Notes: generated by a model from the letters alone, not told the origin. Counted from the first letter of the stretch, positions 11,680 through 24,034 are shown. The stretch: 64,000 nt of DNA from Salticus scenicus (GCA_963930645.1 OZ005648.1:241247436-241311435); one strand, 5' to 3'. Numbers and translations are program-made.

Positions 11680-12334
11680 TTAAGGATACGATTATTTGTA
11701 TAAACTCGAAGCTAGTACCCAACGAACTGTATCAGTAAGTACTAAGATACCTATTTTTAAACTCTCCTGCAGGTTCTCTAGGATTAAAAAAAAAAAAAAA
11801 AAAATCCATAGTTTGTATTTATCTATTTTAAATTGAAAAATAAAGTGCAGTATTGAACTACTAAAAAACTTTTCATTTGTTTTACAGTCAACTCCGTCTA
11901 ACTCTCAAAAGTTTTGTCCAGAGGTTGTGTGGATTACAGGAGTTTGCAGATTAAAGATCATTGCTTTTGTTTACAGTTTTTTTTTGCAGATACAGAGTCA
12001 GTTATTATTAATTCATAGACATCAAAATAGAAAGACGATTTCTAATAATTTTAGAATAAAATATTTCTTCAATATTAATAAAACTAATCTATCATAATTC
12101 ATACATGATGGTAAATAATTTAAGCATATTCAAATAATAGGCACATATAAGATGTAAACAAACAAATTTAAACTAGTATGTTGTGGCCACCACAAGACTT
12201 TCTTCTATATTTTCCTATACATATTCAATCAGTAACAATATTTAAAAAAAAAAAAGTACGATTTTTTTTTCTAAGTTTTTTTTTTTTTGTTTTGTTTTGT
12301 TTTGTTAAAAGCAATACATATTCAATCAGTAACA

Positions 12335-12372
<38 letters not shown>

Positions 12373-12840
12373 GATTTTTTTTTTTTCTAAGTTTTTTTTT
12401 TTTTTTTTTTTTTTTTTTGTTAAAAGTAAAAAAAATCGATAACTTCGTTTTAAATTATCACAGATTTATAGTTCAACCATTCATTTTAAAGGTATTAACG
12501 AGATCTTTCGAAAGATACCCATCTTCAAAATTTACCCCCCCCCCCGGGGGGGTAGCGATGACCCCATATGCACAGAAATTTCTTCCTAGTTACTATGATC
12601 AATAACTCATATTAATTTTACAATCACAAGTTAAAAATAACTCTCATTATGTACATTTATACGAAATTTTGTCCTATACTGCCATGTTAAAAATTTAGAA
12701 AACATGAGATCACAGCGCCACCTGTTGAGTGATTGATCCCCAAATGTAATCAGCACCAGTTTATGTCAGGGGCCAAATAAATAACAAGTTTGGTTAAATT
12801 TCGTGAAAAAAAAAAAAAAAAAAAAATACGATTTTTTTCC

Positions 12841-12873
<33 letters not shown>

Positions 12874-13902
12874 TTAAAAGTAAAAAAAAAATTGATAACT
12901 TTGTCTTAAATTATCACAGAATTATGGTTCAACCATTCGTTTTAAAGGTATTAACGAGACTTTTCGAAAGGCACCCATCTTGAAACTTTGCCACCACGGG
13001 GGGGGGGGGGGGGGGGGTACTTCCCCGCATTGGGGGGGGGGAACCGATGCGCCCCCATGCACAAATTTTTTTTCCTTGTTAAATACTACTATTATCAATA
13101 ATTCCTATTAATTAGACAATCACAAGTTTAAAATAACTCTTATTATGCACATTTATACGAAATTTTGTCCTATGCTGCCATGTTAAAAATTTGCATAAAA
13201 TGCGATCACAGCGCCACCTGTTGAGCTTTTGATCCCCAAATATAATCAGCACCAGTTTATGTCGGAGACCAACTAAATACCAAGTTTGGTTAAATTTCGT
13301 TAAAAAAAAATGTATATATATACGATTTTCTTTTCTAAGTTTTTTTTTTGTTAAAAGTAAAAAAAAAATCGATAACTTTGTTTTAAATTATCACAGATTT
13401 ATGGTTCAACCATTCGTTTTAAAGGTATTAACGAGATTTTTCGAAAGACACCCATTTTGAAATTTTGCCCTACCCCCCTAGTGGAGGGGGGGGGGACCGA
13501 TGCCCCACATGCACAAAATTTTTTTCCCAGTTAAATATTGCTATTATCAACGAGACCTTTCGAAAGATACCCATCTTGAAAATTTACTTCCCCCCCAGGG
13601 GGGGGGGGAACCGATGCCCCCACATGCACAATTTTTTTTTCTTAGTTACCTACTACTATTATCACTAATTCATATTTTACAATCACAAGTTTAAAATAAC
13701 TCTCATTATGCCCATTTATACGAAATTTTGTCCTATGCTGCCATATTAAAAATTTGCATAAAATGCGATCACAGCGCCATTTGTTGAGCTATTCATCCCC
13801 AAATCTAATCAGCACCAGTTCATGTCAGGATGCAACTAAATACCAAGTTTGGTTAAATTTCATTCATTGGTTCGTGAGATACAGCGTCCACTAAAAAAGA
13901 TA

Positions 13903-15208
13903 GGGGAAGAGGGGGGACATTGGGACACTTTTTATAAAAGCATATTATTTTCCAATTTATAAAAGTTTTAATGCTTTTGTGCATTTTTATTTAAATACTT
14001 GTGTTATTGGTCACCTTTTAAATGTGTAATGAGCATTGTTTAATGTGTTTTGCAAACAGAAATAATTAAAACATAACTTATGTAAAAGTGTCCCAATGCT
14101 CCCCGTGCAGGGGCAGATTGGGACAACACTGATTTAATGATGGGGCACTTTGGGACAACCATCTTTTTATTTATCTAATTACAATATTGCAAAATATTTT
14201 GCTAAAGTAAATGAAAGGCTTTCAAAACAATGAATTTGATACAATAACAAATAATAATAAAGTAGGTAATTATGAAAAAATGAAATTGTTATGAAGCATT
14301 ACTGCATATTCATATCTTAACGCACATCAAAACCGTGCAAGTCTACACAAAACTTTAATGTTATGTAGGATCGTGTTGATGGCATAGTTAAGTTGAGAAC
14401 ATGATATTAAATAATCTTTCAACAAGAGTTCTTGTTCAGCTGTGAATATTTGTTGAGATGTATATTTGGATTGAAACTTATAATTTATATTTGTAGTACA
14501 CACTCAATCTTATTTTCTCTCATTTTTTTCAATCTATTAAATAATGTAGATTTTGGTATATAATATTTAATTGCAACTTCCCTCACAGAAAGTTTATCTT
14601 TGATTATTTCATTTATTGCCTTTTCTATATTTTCTTCTGAAATTTTAGTTCTTTCAGTTTTTGGCTTATAATTTCTAATCATTTTCTATTTATTTAAAGA
14701 ATACCAAGAAAAAAAATTAATACAATTAGCTTATATGTGCAAAAAATAAGTAAATAAATAAAAATATATTGCTGTTAGAAATGAATGGGCCATTGGAGCA
14801 GTCCCAATGTGCCCCATGCATTGGTCTCCCAATGTACCCCATCAGGTCATTTTCAAAACAAATGTTTAGGTCTAATTTCTAGAGCACATGGGCTAATGAT
14901 CTATAGTGGAAATGAAAGCTTAATGTTTATAAAAACACATAGTACTTTTAAAAATTAAAATATTTATTTCCTATTACCTAAAAAATCAACATTAGTTTAC
15001 TTGAAAAAAAATTACTTTTCATATGATAAAATAAACTAACCTTGTTCACAGGCAGCAGACTTGAATGATTGAGTTGAAATCACAAATATGAATATGTACT
15101 ACTAAGTGTCATCTATTGTGATTTTTTACAAATTTTATTTTGCAATTATAAAGGGATAAAAGCCTTTGTCCCAATGTGCCCCGTGTCCCAATGTACCCCC
15201 TTCTCCCC
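13903..15208. mobile_element. pogo-like element (Tc1/mariner superfamily), nested in family A copy 1
   Basis: The ends GGGGAAGAGGGGGGACATTG and the inverted GGGGAGAAGGGGGTACATTG lie next to TA at both sides (13901-13902, 15209-15210). The host sequence on either side rejoins cleanly at a TA found in the uninterrupted copy at 31160-32013. TGGGACA or its complement recurs at both ends and internally (near 14088, 14123, 14152, 14793, 14828), probably transposase binding sites. It encodes a helix-turn-helix remnant (14485-14682) but no DDE catalytic domain, so it is internally deleted. Confidence 0.85.
14485..14682 (-). pseudogene. pogo/Tigger-type transposase N-terminus, Psq helix-turn-helix only
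   Basis: This 65-residue ORF starts MIRNYKPKTER and continues with SEENIEKAINEI, VREVAIKYYIPKSTL and FNRLKK. That order, a basic start, an EE...KAI helix, a REVA..Y.IP.STL turn and recognition helix, then a basic R..K segment, is the pipsqueak-type DNA-binding domain at the start of pogo-like transposases. The rest of the transposase (CENP-B domain and DDE triad, normally several hundred residues) is absent, so it cannot cut DNA itself. It could at most bind element ends. Its position inside TA-flanked inverted repeats supports the assignment independently. Confidence 0.75.
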
Positions 15209-15605
15209 TACAGACAGACAGAAATTTTCTAAAAACTATTAATTCGTGTTCTGGACATCCCAAAACATGTAAATCCATCAAAAAACGGAGGTCGAAAATT
15301 TTCACGAATCCAATACTTTCTCTATATTACATATAGAAGAAAGTAAAAATACGAAACAAAATATTTTTGAAAGTTCGGAAATGATATTATTCATCACCGA
15401 TTAATTTTGTTAAACGTTGATGCAATAGTGATTTGTTTTAAGCACTAGTCTGCATGAATTGCAGGATAATAAATACAAGACTGTTATTCTCCCTTCTCCC
15501 CAATTATGTTTCAAAATAAGGTTTAAGCTAAAAATTTGTTTTAAAAAAGAAATAAAGTGAATTTTTTTTAAATATGAGTTGTAAATTTCTTTTTCATTCA
15601 AAAAA

Positions 15606-16760
15606 CTAGTATGTTGTGGCCACCACAAGACTTTCTTCTATATACAAATTCCCCCAGTAACAACAAAAAAAAAAAAAAAAAAAAAAAAATCCCCCTTTTT
15701 TTTTTCGTTAACAGTTAAAAAAAATCGATAACTTTGTTTTAAATTTTCACATGTTTGTAGTTCAACCATTCGTTTTAAAGGTATTAACGAGACCTTTCGA
15801 AAGATACTCATCTCGAAAATTTACTCCCCGGGGGGCACTTTCCCCCCCAGGGGGGGGGGAACTATGCCCCTATATGCACAATTTTTTTTCTTAATTAACT
15901 ACTATTATCAATAATTCATATTAATTTTACAATCATAGGTTAAGAATAACTCATTATGTAGATTTATACGAAATTTTGTCAGATACTGCCATGTTAAAAA
16001 TTTAGAAAAAATACGATCACAGCGCCACCTGTTGAGTGATTGATCCCCAAATCTAACCAGCACCAGTTTATGTCAGGGGCCAACTAAATATCAAGTTTGG
16101 TTAAATTTCCTGTTTAAAAAAAAAATAAAAAATTACGATTTTTTTTCTAAGTTTTTTTTCGTAAAAAGTAAAAAAAATCGATAAATTTGTTTTAAATTAT
16201 CACAGACTTATAGTTCAACCATTCATTTTAAAGGTATTGACGAGACCTTTCGAAAGATACCCATCTTGAAAATTTACTCCCCCCGAGGGGGGACTTCCCC
16301 CCCAGGGGGGTTGACGAGGCTCCTACACATACAAAAAAAAATTTCCCAGTTGACAATCTCTATTATAAATAATTCTTGTAAATTTCATAATGATTACTAA
16401 AAAATAATTCTCTATGCACATTTATACAATATTTTGTCCTATATCACCCTGTTAAAATTTTAGAAAAAGTGGGATGGCAACGCAACCTGTAAGACAATTT
16501 TTACCAAAAGTTGATAGGCACTAATTTATGCCAAGGTGCACCTACATACCATATTGTATTAAAATCTGTGTAGTCGTTTCAGAGATACAGTTACCACAAA
16601 ATTTTGTCACACACACACACAGACTGACAGACAGACAGACATTTTCTAAAAATGGTCAAATCGTGTTCTACAGCTCTCAAAACGTGTAAATCCATCAAAA
16701 AACCGAGGTCGAAAATTTTTACGAATCCAATACTTTCTTCTATTGAATATAGAAGAAAGT
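15606..16760 (-). mobile_element. Helentron-like element, family A copy 2
   Basis: On the minus strand it runs from an ACTTTCTTCTATA hairpin (16760 leftwards) to the TTGTGG-TGG-CCACAA stem-loop and CATACTAG at 15606. It contains the (GT)n/(GACA)n tract near 16613-16641 just inside the 5' end, then two tandem units with C/G palindromes near 15826-15868 and 16272-16310. It lacks the nested insertion of copy 1 and shows the family at about 1.15 kb. Confidence 0.75.
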
Positions 16761-17037
16761 AACAAAGTCGGATTAGAAGGATATGTAGATTATAAATCTG
16801 CGGATTAGAGGGAGTTGACTGTACTGTATATCACTATAAGGAAAATAAAGTTTTTGATGACATTTTGTAATACAGTAATTATTGAATATTAGTACTCTTA
16901 ATTAACTGGATGTTTGTTAAGAGCTGTTTTATGAGAAAGTAAAAGCAAGTGATCCAAACTATTATTTATTACCAGTTAAAGAAATAAAATCGTCTAGATT
17001 ATAAAACTTTACACTGTTTATATTGAAATCGATTTTT

Positions 17038-17627
17038 ACTTTCTTCTATATTCAATAGAAGAAGGTATTGGATTCGTAAAAATTTTCGACCTCGGCTTTT
17101 TGATGGATTTACACGTTTTGAGAGCTGTAGAACACGATTTGACCATTTTTAGAAAATGTCTGTGTGTGTGTGTGACAAAATTTTGTGGCAATTGTATCTC
17201 AGGAACTACTGCACAGAATTTCATACAAATTGGTATGTAGTTGCACCTTGACATAAATTAGTGCCTATCAACTTTTGGTAAAAATTGTCTTACAGGTTGC
17301 GTTGCCATCCCACTTTTTCTAAATTTTTAACATGGTGATATAGGACAAAATTTTGTATAAATGTGCATAAAGAGAATTATTTTTTAGTAATCATTATGAA
17401 ATTTAGAAGAATTATTTATAATAGAGATAGTCAACTGGGAAATTTTTTTTGTATGTGTAAGAGCCTCGTCAACCCCCCCCGGGGGGGGGGAAGTCCCCCC
17501 TCGAGGGGATTAAATTTTCAAGATGGGTATCTTTCGAAAGGTCTCGTCAATACCTTTAAAACGAATGGTTGAACTATAAACCTGTGATAATTTAAAACAA
17601 AGTTATCGATTTTTTTTATTTTTTACG

Positions 17628-17662
<35 letters not shown>

Positions 17663-18179
17663 AAATAAACTTGGTATTTAGTTGGCCCCTGCCATAAACT
17701 GGTGCTGATTAGATTTGGGGATCAATCGTACAACAGGAGGCGCTGTGATCGTATTTTTTCTAAATTTTTAACATGGCAGTATAGGACAAAATTTCGTATA
17801 AATGTACATAAGGAGAATTATTCTTAACCTGTGATTGTAAAATTAATAGGAATTATTAATAATAGTAGTAGTTAATTAGGAAAATTGTTTTGTTCATTTG
17901 GGGCATCGCTTCCCCCCCTGGGGTGAAGTACCCCTTCGGGGTGGGGTAAATTTCCAAGATGGGTATCTTTCGAAAGGTCTCGTCAATACCTTTAAAACGA
18001 ATGGTTGAACTATAAATGTGTGATAATTTGAAACAGAGTTATCGATTTTTTTTACTTTTAACAAAAAAAAAAAAAAAACCTTGGAAATTTTTTTTTTTTT
18101 TTTTTTTTCAATATTGTTACTGAGTGAATTTGTATAGGAAAATATAGAAGAAAGTCTTGTGGTGGCCACAACATACTAG
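17038..18179 (+). mobile_element. Helentron-like element, family A copy 3
   Basis: It is complete on the plus strand: hairpin ACTTTCTTCTATA with a complementary arm, GTGTGTGTGTGTGTGAC microsatellite (17160-17175), two tandem units, then ATAGAAGAAAGT, the TTGTGG-TGG-CCACAA stem-loop and CATACTAG. The left flank is ATTTTT and the right flank TTTTTT. It lies in hAT sequence outside the TA-flanked element and in opposite orientation to copies 1 and 2. Confidence 0.75.
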
Positions 18180-18486
18180 TTTTTTACTGGATTTTGAGTA
18201 TTTTGGAACGTGGTCTTCAGATACCAAAGATCACTTCGGTAAAATTCTCATAATTATTAATTAAATATGTAATTAAATTTTTATAGGTATAATTAAAGTT
18301 ACTTAAAGTTGTTTATAAGATAAATGAATCCACTGTATCTTACAAATCTGGAATTTATAGGATAAATTTTAAAGAAAAACAGTTTCTTCCACTTGGAAAG
18401 AACCTATTTCTTCCGGCCGGTTTTTTCCATGGTTTTTTCCGCGGTTTTTTCCACCTTGGAAGAAACTTGCCAAGCCTGCATATGAA

Positions 18487-20250
18487 CAACACGATACGTG
18501 GTGTACATAATATTTTCTTTCACGTTATTTTCTACATTTATTTGATTTATTCGATCAACTATAAAACGACAACAATTTCATGCGAAATATGATATTACAA
18601 TATGCTATGATCGGCTACATCTATCGCATGAGACAATTTTTTGTGGTTATAATAGTTGAGTTAGTTAATAGTAGTTGGTATATAGAAAAATAAATAATTA
18701 AATATGTAAATCTGATCATAGTACAGCTTTAATATAGCTCCCCTTGTCTACTTTTGAATTTTTATAGACATTTTAGATAAAAATACATAATTTATGTGAT
18801 TATTTTTTCTCTTTCTTTCTTTTCTTTTTCCTTTCCTTTCCTTTCCCTTCCTTTCTTTTCTGTTTTTCAATATTTTATAATTTATTTATATTTTTGATGC
18901 GCTAACTTGGCTTAAAGTGGCTTTCACAAAAGGAGAGTTCTTGGCGAAAAATGTCCGATTTATTTCAGCATCAAAATTTTAAAATATTACCCAGGATTAT
19001 CAATGAATTAGCTTTCATGCCAAGTGCGGTTCATCCGTGCCAAAAACGTTTAAACAAAACGATTTAAACGAAACAAAAAAAAAAAAAAAAAAAAAAAAAA
19101 TCTAAAATTGAAGTATATATATTAAAAAAGGTTATGGTTGTTTTTTTTACTCCATTTTCGTATGCATGAGCAAATTTAATCTATATAATATTTTTCTAAC
19201 GTGGTCCAGTTACGATTAATTTTTTTTAGTAACGATACGATAGTGACTTAATAAAATACGCGAGGATAAAAAATAATACATAAGCAATATTTAAGCACGC
19301 GGACTCAGTTCAGCGATCTAATAAAAAAATACGACATTTGTACGATGAGATCATTTTATAGAAAAAATGTATTTTTAAAGGTTGCATTTTTACAATCTTT
19401 GCAAGCGTCATTTTAAATCTAGCAATATTTTAATGATATAATCCCCATGTGAACTTTTGTCATAAATTGACTAAAATACGCAATAATAAAAAGTATAATC
19501 AAAATAGGTACTAAGTTTTTTTAACACAAAATTATGCAAAAATGAATAAATTAATTAATAAAAATGTATCGCCAACTTGATGACAAAAATTTAAAAATCG
19601 CCATGAGGGTCTTATACTAAATCTGTCTTGCCTCACGAAGTATGACAATTAGGTCGTTAAACAGGAATTTTATTTTTAAGTCTTTCGTGAATGATATTGG
19701 TTTGATTATCATTAGCATTTCATCTCACAATATTAATTTGTTTCTAATAATAATTTGGCTTCTGAGGGTGGGAAATTTGGCTTAAGGTTTATGAGTTTCA
19801 AATTTTAAAGGTAAATAAGAAAAGAAATTGCGAAAGTTTGCTGTTATTTTATATATTTTTTATTTTTCGCGTGAAAGCATTTATGCTAAAAATAATAATA
19901 ATAAATAAATAAATGACTGGTACATTTTTTTTGGCAACAATTATAAATTTAAATGTCCAAATTTGAAGTTATTACCAGGTTATTTTCATATTTAAATTAA
20001 TTTTAAAAAATCTAATCAAATTTTCGTTACAAATAAGATACCAAATGAAAGGGGCTTTTTTTCTGAATCCGTCGGACTAAACAGCTTATCGATCGGACAA
20101 TTAGATTTTTTAAATTAATTAAAATATGGAAATTAGGTCGCAACTTGCTATATAGATGAGTATGAACTGGAATCGTCATCACATTTGCAAGCTATTTAAG
20201 CGTATAATTTTAATAGTAAAGAAATGAAATAAAGTGCAAAAATTTCGCAC
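18487..20250. other. Gene-free AT-rich stretch
   Basis: No gene or clear element ends. It contains a CTTTC-rich pyrimidine tract near 18808-18860 and poly-A near 19074-19100. The segment 20040-20130 (accaaatgaaagg, ctgaatcc) matches phrases at 29645-29740, 44850-44945 and 45000-45110, a dispersed repeat body of unknown class. Confidence 0.5.
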
Positions 20251-20274
20251 GGGTTTGCTATTGATTTAATAAAT

Positions 20275-20342
20275 TATTTTTACTGAATGAATTTGCATAG
20301 GAAAATATAGAAGAGAGTCATGTGGTGGCCACAACATTCTAG
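20275..20342 (+). mobile_element. Family A solo 3' end (copy 4)
   Basis: Only the 3' terminus is present: TATAGAAGAGAGT, a stem-loop CATGTGG-TGG-CCACA and CATTCTAG followed by T. No matching 5' part lies upstream, so this is a truncated copy. Confidence 0.6.
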
Positions 20343-21084
20343 TTTTTAACTGATTTCTTGTAGGTACCTTTTCCTTTTACATGACTAAAATAAGTATGGA
20401 GAATTCATTTATTCTGGTAAATTTTTAATTGTGTATTAGCATTATAATTCTTAAAGAATGAAATTGTGTGCGTAAGTCACATTAATATTAATAATATCAA
20501 ATACAGTGGTTGCCATGAGAAAACTTTGAAGAGCAAAAGTAGGTTGAAACTGTAGGTTGTTACTGTTTTTATTTTTATTCCATAAGCTTATTGCGCGGAT
20601 TAAATTGTTCTCGCTCCGTTCCAGAATAACAAATTAGATATGAGCTATCGGTGAGTAACTGAATCACCCAGAGATATCTTGTATTCTCGAAAGGACCAAA
20701 AAAGATTTTACTCATTTGAGGTGATTGACCGTCTTTGAATTTGAATAATTATTCTTTTGCTGGTTTTATGAAAATTTTAGAGAGAATGATCCATTAAGAA
20801 TTTCCTTTTGAAACAAACTAATGAAATTTGAATGCAGAATCTTCTGTAGGGCAATTTTTCTAAATTACTTTTCGCGGTCTTTCTTATCATATTTTTGTTG
20901 ACTCCGTAAATCTCCAATATTTCAAACAGATGTTATTCTATTCTTATTCCTTAAATATCAGGTATAGTATAGGGAGGATGTATAAAATACAAGGATACAG
21001 TTGGAGTATGTAGCTAATTATACTAATTTAATAATATTTTAATGGTTTCTTTCAAATTATTTAAGTTTTCTTGCGGATTATATA

Positions 21085-21575
21085 TATTTTCTGTCAGTCT
21101 GTCTGTGTGTGTGTGACAAAATTTTGTGGCAACTGTATCACAGAATTTCATACAAATTGGTATGTAGTTGCACCTTGACATAAATTAGTGCCTATCAACT
21201 TTTGGTAAAAATTGTTTTACAGGTTGCGTTGCCATCCCGCTTTTTCTAAATTTTTAACATGGTGATATAGGACAAAATTTTGTATAAATGTGGATAAAGA
21301 GAATTATTTATAATAGAGATAGTCAACTGGGATTTTTTTTTTTTTTTTTTTTTTGTATGTGTAGGAGCCTCGCTACCCCCCTTGGGGGGGGGGGAGAATT
21401 TTGTGCATGTGGGGCATCGCTTCCCTCCCCCCGGGGGGAAATAAATTTTCAAGATGGGTATCTTTCGAAAGGTCTCGTCAATACCTTTAAAACGAATGGT
21501 TGAACTATAAATATGTGATAATTTGAAACAAAGTTATCGATTTTTTTTTACTTGTAACAATATATATATATATAT

Positions 21576-21610
<35 letters not shown>

Positions 21611-21670
21611 ATTGTTAGAGTGAATTTGTATAGGAAAATAAAAAGTCTTGTGGTGGCCACAACATACTAG
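21085..21670 (+). mobile_element. Helentron-like family A copy 5 (5' truncated)
   Basis: It starts inside the family at the (GT)n tract (21102-21116), continues through one unit with a C/G palindrome (21375-21395, 21423-21439) and ends with AAAGTC, stem-loop TTGTGG-TGG-CCACAA and CATACTAG. The 5' hairpin is missing. Confidence 0.65.
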
Positions 21671-21783
21671 TTCTTTTTGTTACTGCAGGCTTTTATGGTT
21701 ATTTTAAAAGATAAAGCGAGGACCCGTGGGAATCCCTATTTTGGCATGAACTCTGATTCACAGGCCTACAAAATTTAGGTTAA

Positions 21784-22213
21784 CGGCCCTCTTCACTTAC
21801 CGTCGCCGGAAGCCCGAGCCAATGTTATTCTATGGAGAAATTTTCTTTGCAAATAACTTATTAACTAATGCATATTTTTAAATTCTGTTTCCACATTCGG
21901 AAAATTTCCAACTGTTAAATTGACGAACCTTTTTTAAAAATGTATTTTTTTTATTTTTAATATTTTATTTTGAAATTGCAAAATGAAAAAATTTCACATA
22001 TTGAAAATTCGTATTTTGCAGCTTCAAAATAAAATATAAAAAAAGAATAAAATAATTTTATAAAAAAGGTCCGTCAATTTGACAGCTGGGAATTTTCAGA
22101 ATGTGAAAACAGAATTTAAAAATATGTATTAGTTAATAAGTTATTTGTAAAGAAAAATTTCCCATAGAATAACATTAGTTTCGGCTTCCGGCGGCGGTGT
22201 GTGAAGCGGGCCC
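21784..22213. mobile_element. Palindromic MITE with TTAA target duplication (copy 2)
   Basis: The ends CGGCCCTCTTCAC and GTGAAGCGGGCCC are flanked by TTAA (21780-21783, 22214-22217). The long inverted arms share CAATGTTATTCTATGG and the gaagccg/cggcttc block with the copy at 45475. 430 bp, no ORF. Confidence 0.8.
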
Positions 22214-22230
22214 TTAACGAAATTTGATTT

Positions 22231-22600
22231 GATGATTTTAGTTGAACTTTATGTGTTTTTTGATGGGCTGAAACCGAAAATGCAGCCCATTTTTCTCTAT
22301 CACGTACAGATTTTTGTCAATACAGGGTGCTTACGTCACAATTTCTTACATATACCATCATAACAACTGGTTGGTTGGTATGGTTTTACGTCGCACTAGT
22401 GCTTCCCTATTACAATAATAGGTATCCATGATTAATTAATCATGAAAACTTACCATATAATTATATTTGTGGAAGAGTAATGGAAGAAATTATATAGGTA
22501 AGTACCCTGTATTGACAAAAATGTATGTGTGATAGAGAAAAACTGACTTCATTTTCAGTTTCAGCACACCAAAATAGACAAAGTTCAGTCAAAATTTTAC
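22231..22600. mobile_element. Inverted-repeat element between two TTAA MITEs
   Basis: Arms of about 100 bp (22231-22333 and 22499-22600) are imperfect reverse complements; both contain gctgaaac and its flanking ctctatcac...ttttgtcaatacagggt order. The loop includes the phrase ggttttacgtcgcactag near 22381-22399, which looks like part of a different repeat. No target duplication was recognised. Confidence 0.55.
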
Positions 22601-22635
22601 ATGTCGACCTGTGTTATGGAAGATTAGTATTTTAA

Positions 22636-22780
22636 GGGGACTCTCTACCTATCATCGTCCCCGAAAGCCGAAGTCAATGTTATTCTATGGGAAATTTTGC
22701 ACTGACACATATTTTTAAATTCCGTTTTCACTTTCCAAAAATTCACATCTATTAAACAATTTATCGCTTTCTAAAAATTG

Positions 22781-22813
<33 letters not shown>

Positions 22814-23059
22814 ATTTTTAAGCTCAAAAAGGAAAAATTTCACAATGTGAAAATTCGCATTTTACAACCTCAAAATAAAATCTTAAAAATCTTAAAAAAT
22901 AATTTTTAGAAAGCGATAAATTGTTTAATAATTGTGAAGTTTCTGAATGTGAAAACGGAATTAAAAAATATATATTGGCTAATAAGTTATAATGGGGCGA
23001 AATTCTCCATAGAATAACATTGGCTCTGGCTTCTGGGGACGATAAGTGGAGCGGTTTGT
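22636..23059. mobile_element. Palindromic MITE, TTAA type (copy 3, right end decayed)
   Basis: TTAA at 22632-22635 precedes the left arm GGGGACTCTCTACC; the arms contain CAATGTTATTCTATGGG and its complement near 23009. The right terminus is mutated and its TTAA is no longer recognisable, so the end is approximate. Confidence 0.65.
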
Positions 23060-23264
23060 AGCGTGATGGTTATTTACGCCAGTTTGTCTTCCGAAATGTC
23101 TAATTATGTGAATTTAATGTGGCTTCGCCTTTAATATAGATTTTTTTTTTTTTTTTTTAAGTTAATCAATTTTAATGAAAAGCCACTGTCATCTTCCTCT
23201 TTCTCCTTATTGAAATTAAGAATATTCCCCATAGTACAGTTCATTATTTCTTTAAGGAAATGCA

Positions 23265-23781
23265 TACTTAGTCTAAGGAAATGCATACTTAGTCTTTGTT
23301 GGAGTGAGCTGAAAGTTGGTAAATATGTTATAGGTCACCGTAGCACGAACCTTATTGATTTTGGTAAATCTAGCACTTAGTTTTTTTTTTTTTTTTCCCT
23401 TTTACAGGGACGCAAAGAAAAAATCTTTATCACTATAGGCTCAAATTATTTAAAGCGCGATAGCGTCTAAAAACTTTATTTGAATGAACTGAAATTTGCA
23501 TACATATTAAATATCACCGTCACACGAACTGTATGAATTTTTGAAAATCTTGCTTATAGATTTTTACAGGGCAACAACGAAAAACTCTTTACCATTATGA
23601 TCTGTGGGCTTAAATTATTTGAAGTGCATTAGCTATAAACAGCGTACTATATGGAGAAAAATATTCAAACACCCTATTACAATTTTCTCTTTTGTTTATT
23701 TAACGACTTCTCTTATTTTAATTTATTTATACAACCGTGCTAATTACTTATTGTTCGGAAAATCAAATGGAATCACGCCAG
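23265..23781 (+). mobile_element. Helentron-like family D copy 2 (5' truncated)
   Basis: It follows family D copy 1 (36010-37029): two tandem units with acagggac(a/g)caaagaaaaa-like and cattatgatc phrases, then TGTTCGGAAAA, the terminal stem AATGGAATCACGCCAG and a T-run. The 5' hairpin is lost. Confidence 0.6.
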
Positions 23782-23952
23782 ATTTTTTTTTTTTTTTTTT
23801 TTTTTTTAAATAATGCTTCAAAACTTTGTTAATCATTCCCCTGTCCTTTTATTTATATTATAGAAGGTAGCAATTTGCAGCCCTCAGAATCAAGACTGAA
23901 TATTGCGCCGAATTGCCTAATTTTGCGAAACGCTCCTAGCACTGGTCAATAT

Positions 23953-23956
<4 letters not shown>

Positions 23957-23982
<26 letters not shown>
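23957..23982. repeat. (CA)n microsatellite
   Basis: About thirteen CA dinucleotides followed by a poly-A run. Confidence 0.9.
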
Positions 23983-23987
<5 letters not shown>

Positions 23988-24034
23988 AAAAAAAAACTAT
24001 TATCGTTATTTTGTTGTTAAATTATCCCTTTTTT

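Larger units (their letters stand above)
12173..15344 (-). mobile_element. Helentron-like element, family A copy 1 (contains a pogo-like insertion)
   Basis: Reading the minus strand, the 5' end (15344) is ACTTTCTTCTATA with its complement in a hairpin. The 3' end (12173) is TATAGAAGAAAGT, then a perfect stem-loop TTGTGG-TGG-CCACAA, then CATACTAG before T. Between them lie at least three tandem units of about 480-500 bp (12340-12810, 12825-13305, 13320-13865), each with an A/T slippage tract, a tatctttcgaaaggtctcgt-like segment, a C-run/G-run palindrome and a GGTGGCGCTG motif. A 1.3-kb pogo-like element interrupts the 5' part. No Rep/helicase ORF: non-autonomous. Confidence 0.7.
11885..16821. 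mobile_element. TA-flanked inverted-repeat element (Tc1/mariner, pogo-like), nested in the hAT
   Basis: The left end CAGTCAACTCCGTCTAA and the inverted right end CAGTCAACTCCCTCTAA match closely. Both lie next to TA (11883-11884, 16822-16823), the Tc1/mariner target. GATTA-type phrases follow both termini. The original element was probably only several hundred bases: its interior is now mostly two Helentron-like insertions (12173-15344 and 15606-16760). No transposase remains outside the nested inserts. Confidence 0.75.
11309..18478. mobile_element. hAT-type element with exact 8-bp target duplication, carrying nested insertions
   Basis: The left end CAGGGTTGGGTTTCTTCC and the inverted right end CAGGCTTGGCAAGTTTCTTCC are matching termini with the hAT CAGRG pattern. 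Both are flanked by the perfect 8-bp repeat CATATGAA (11301-11308, 18479-18486), the duplication length that defines hAT. Subterminal DNA on both sides repeats TTTCTTCC and GGAAGAAA, likely transposase sites. No hAT transposase ORF remains; of the 7.2 kb most is later nested insertion (11885-16821 and 17038-18179). Confidence 0.85.

Noticed and set aside
16990..17260. Possible coding exon suggested by a 72-codon minus-strand ORF
   Set aside because: The same sequence recurs in every family A copy and carries no domain.
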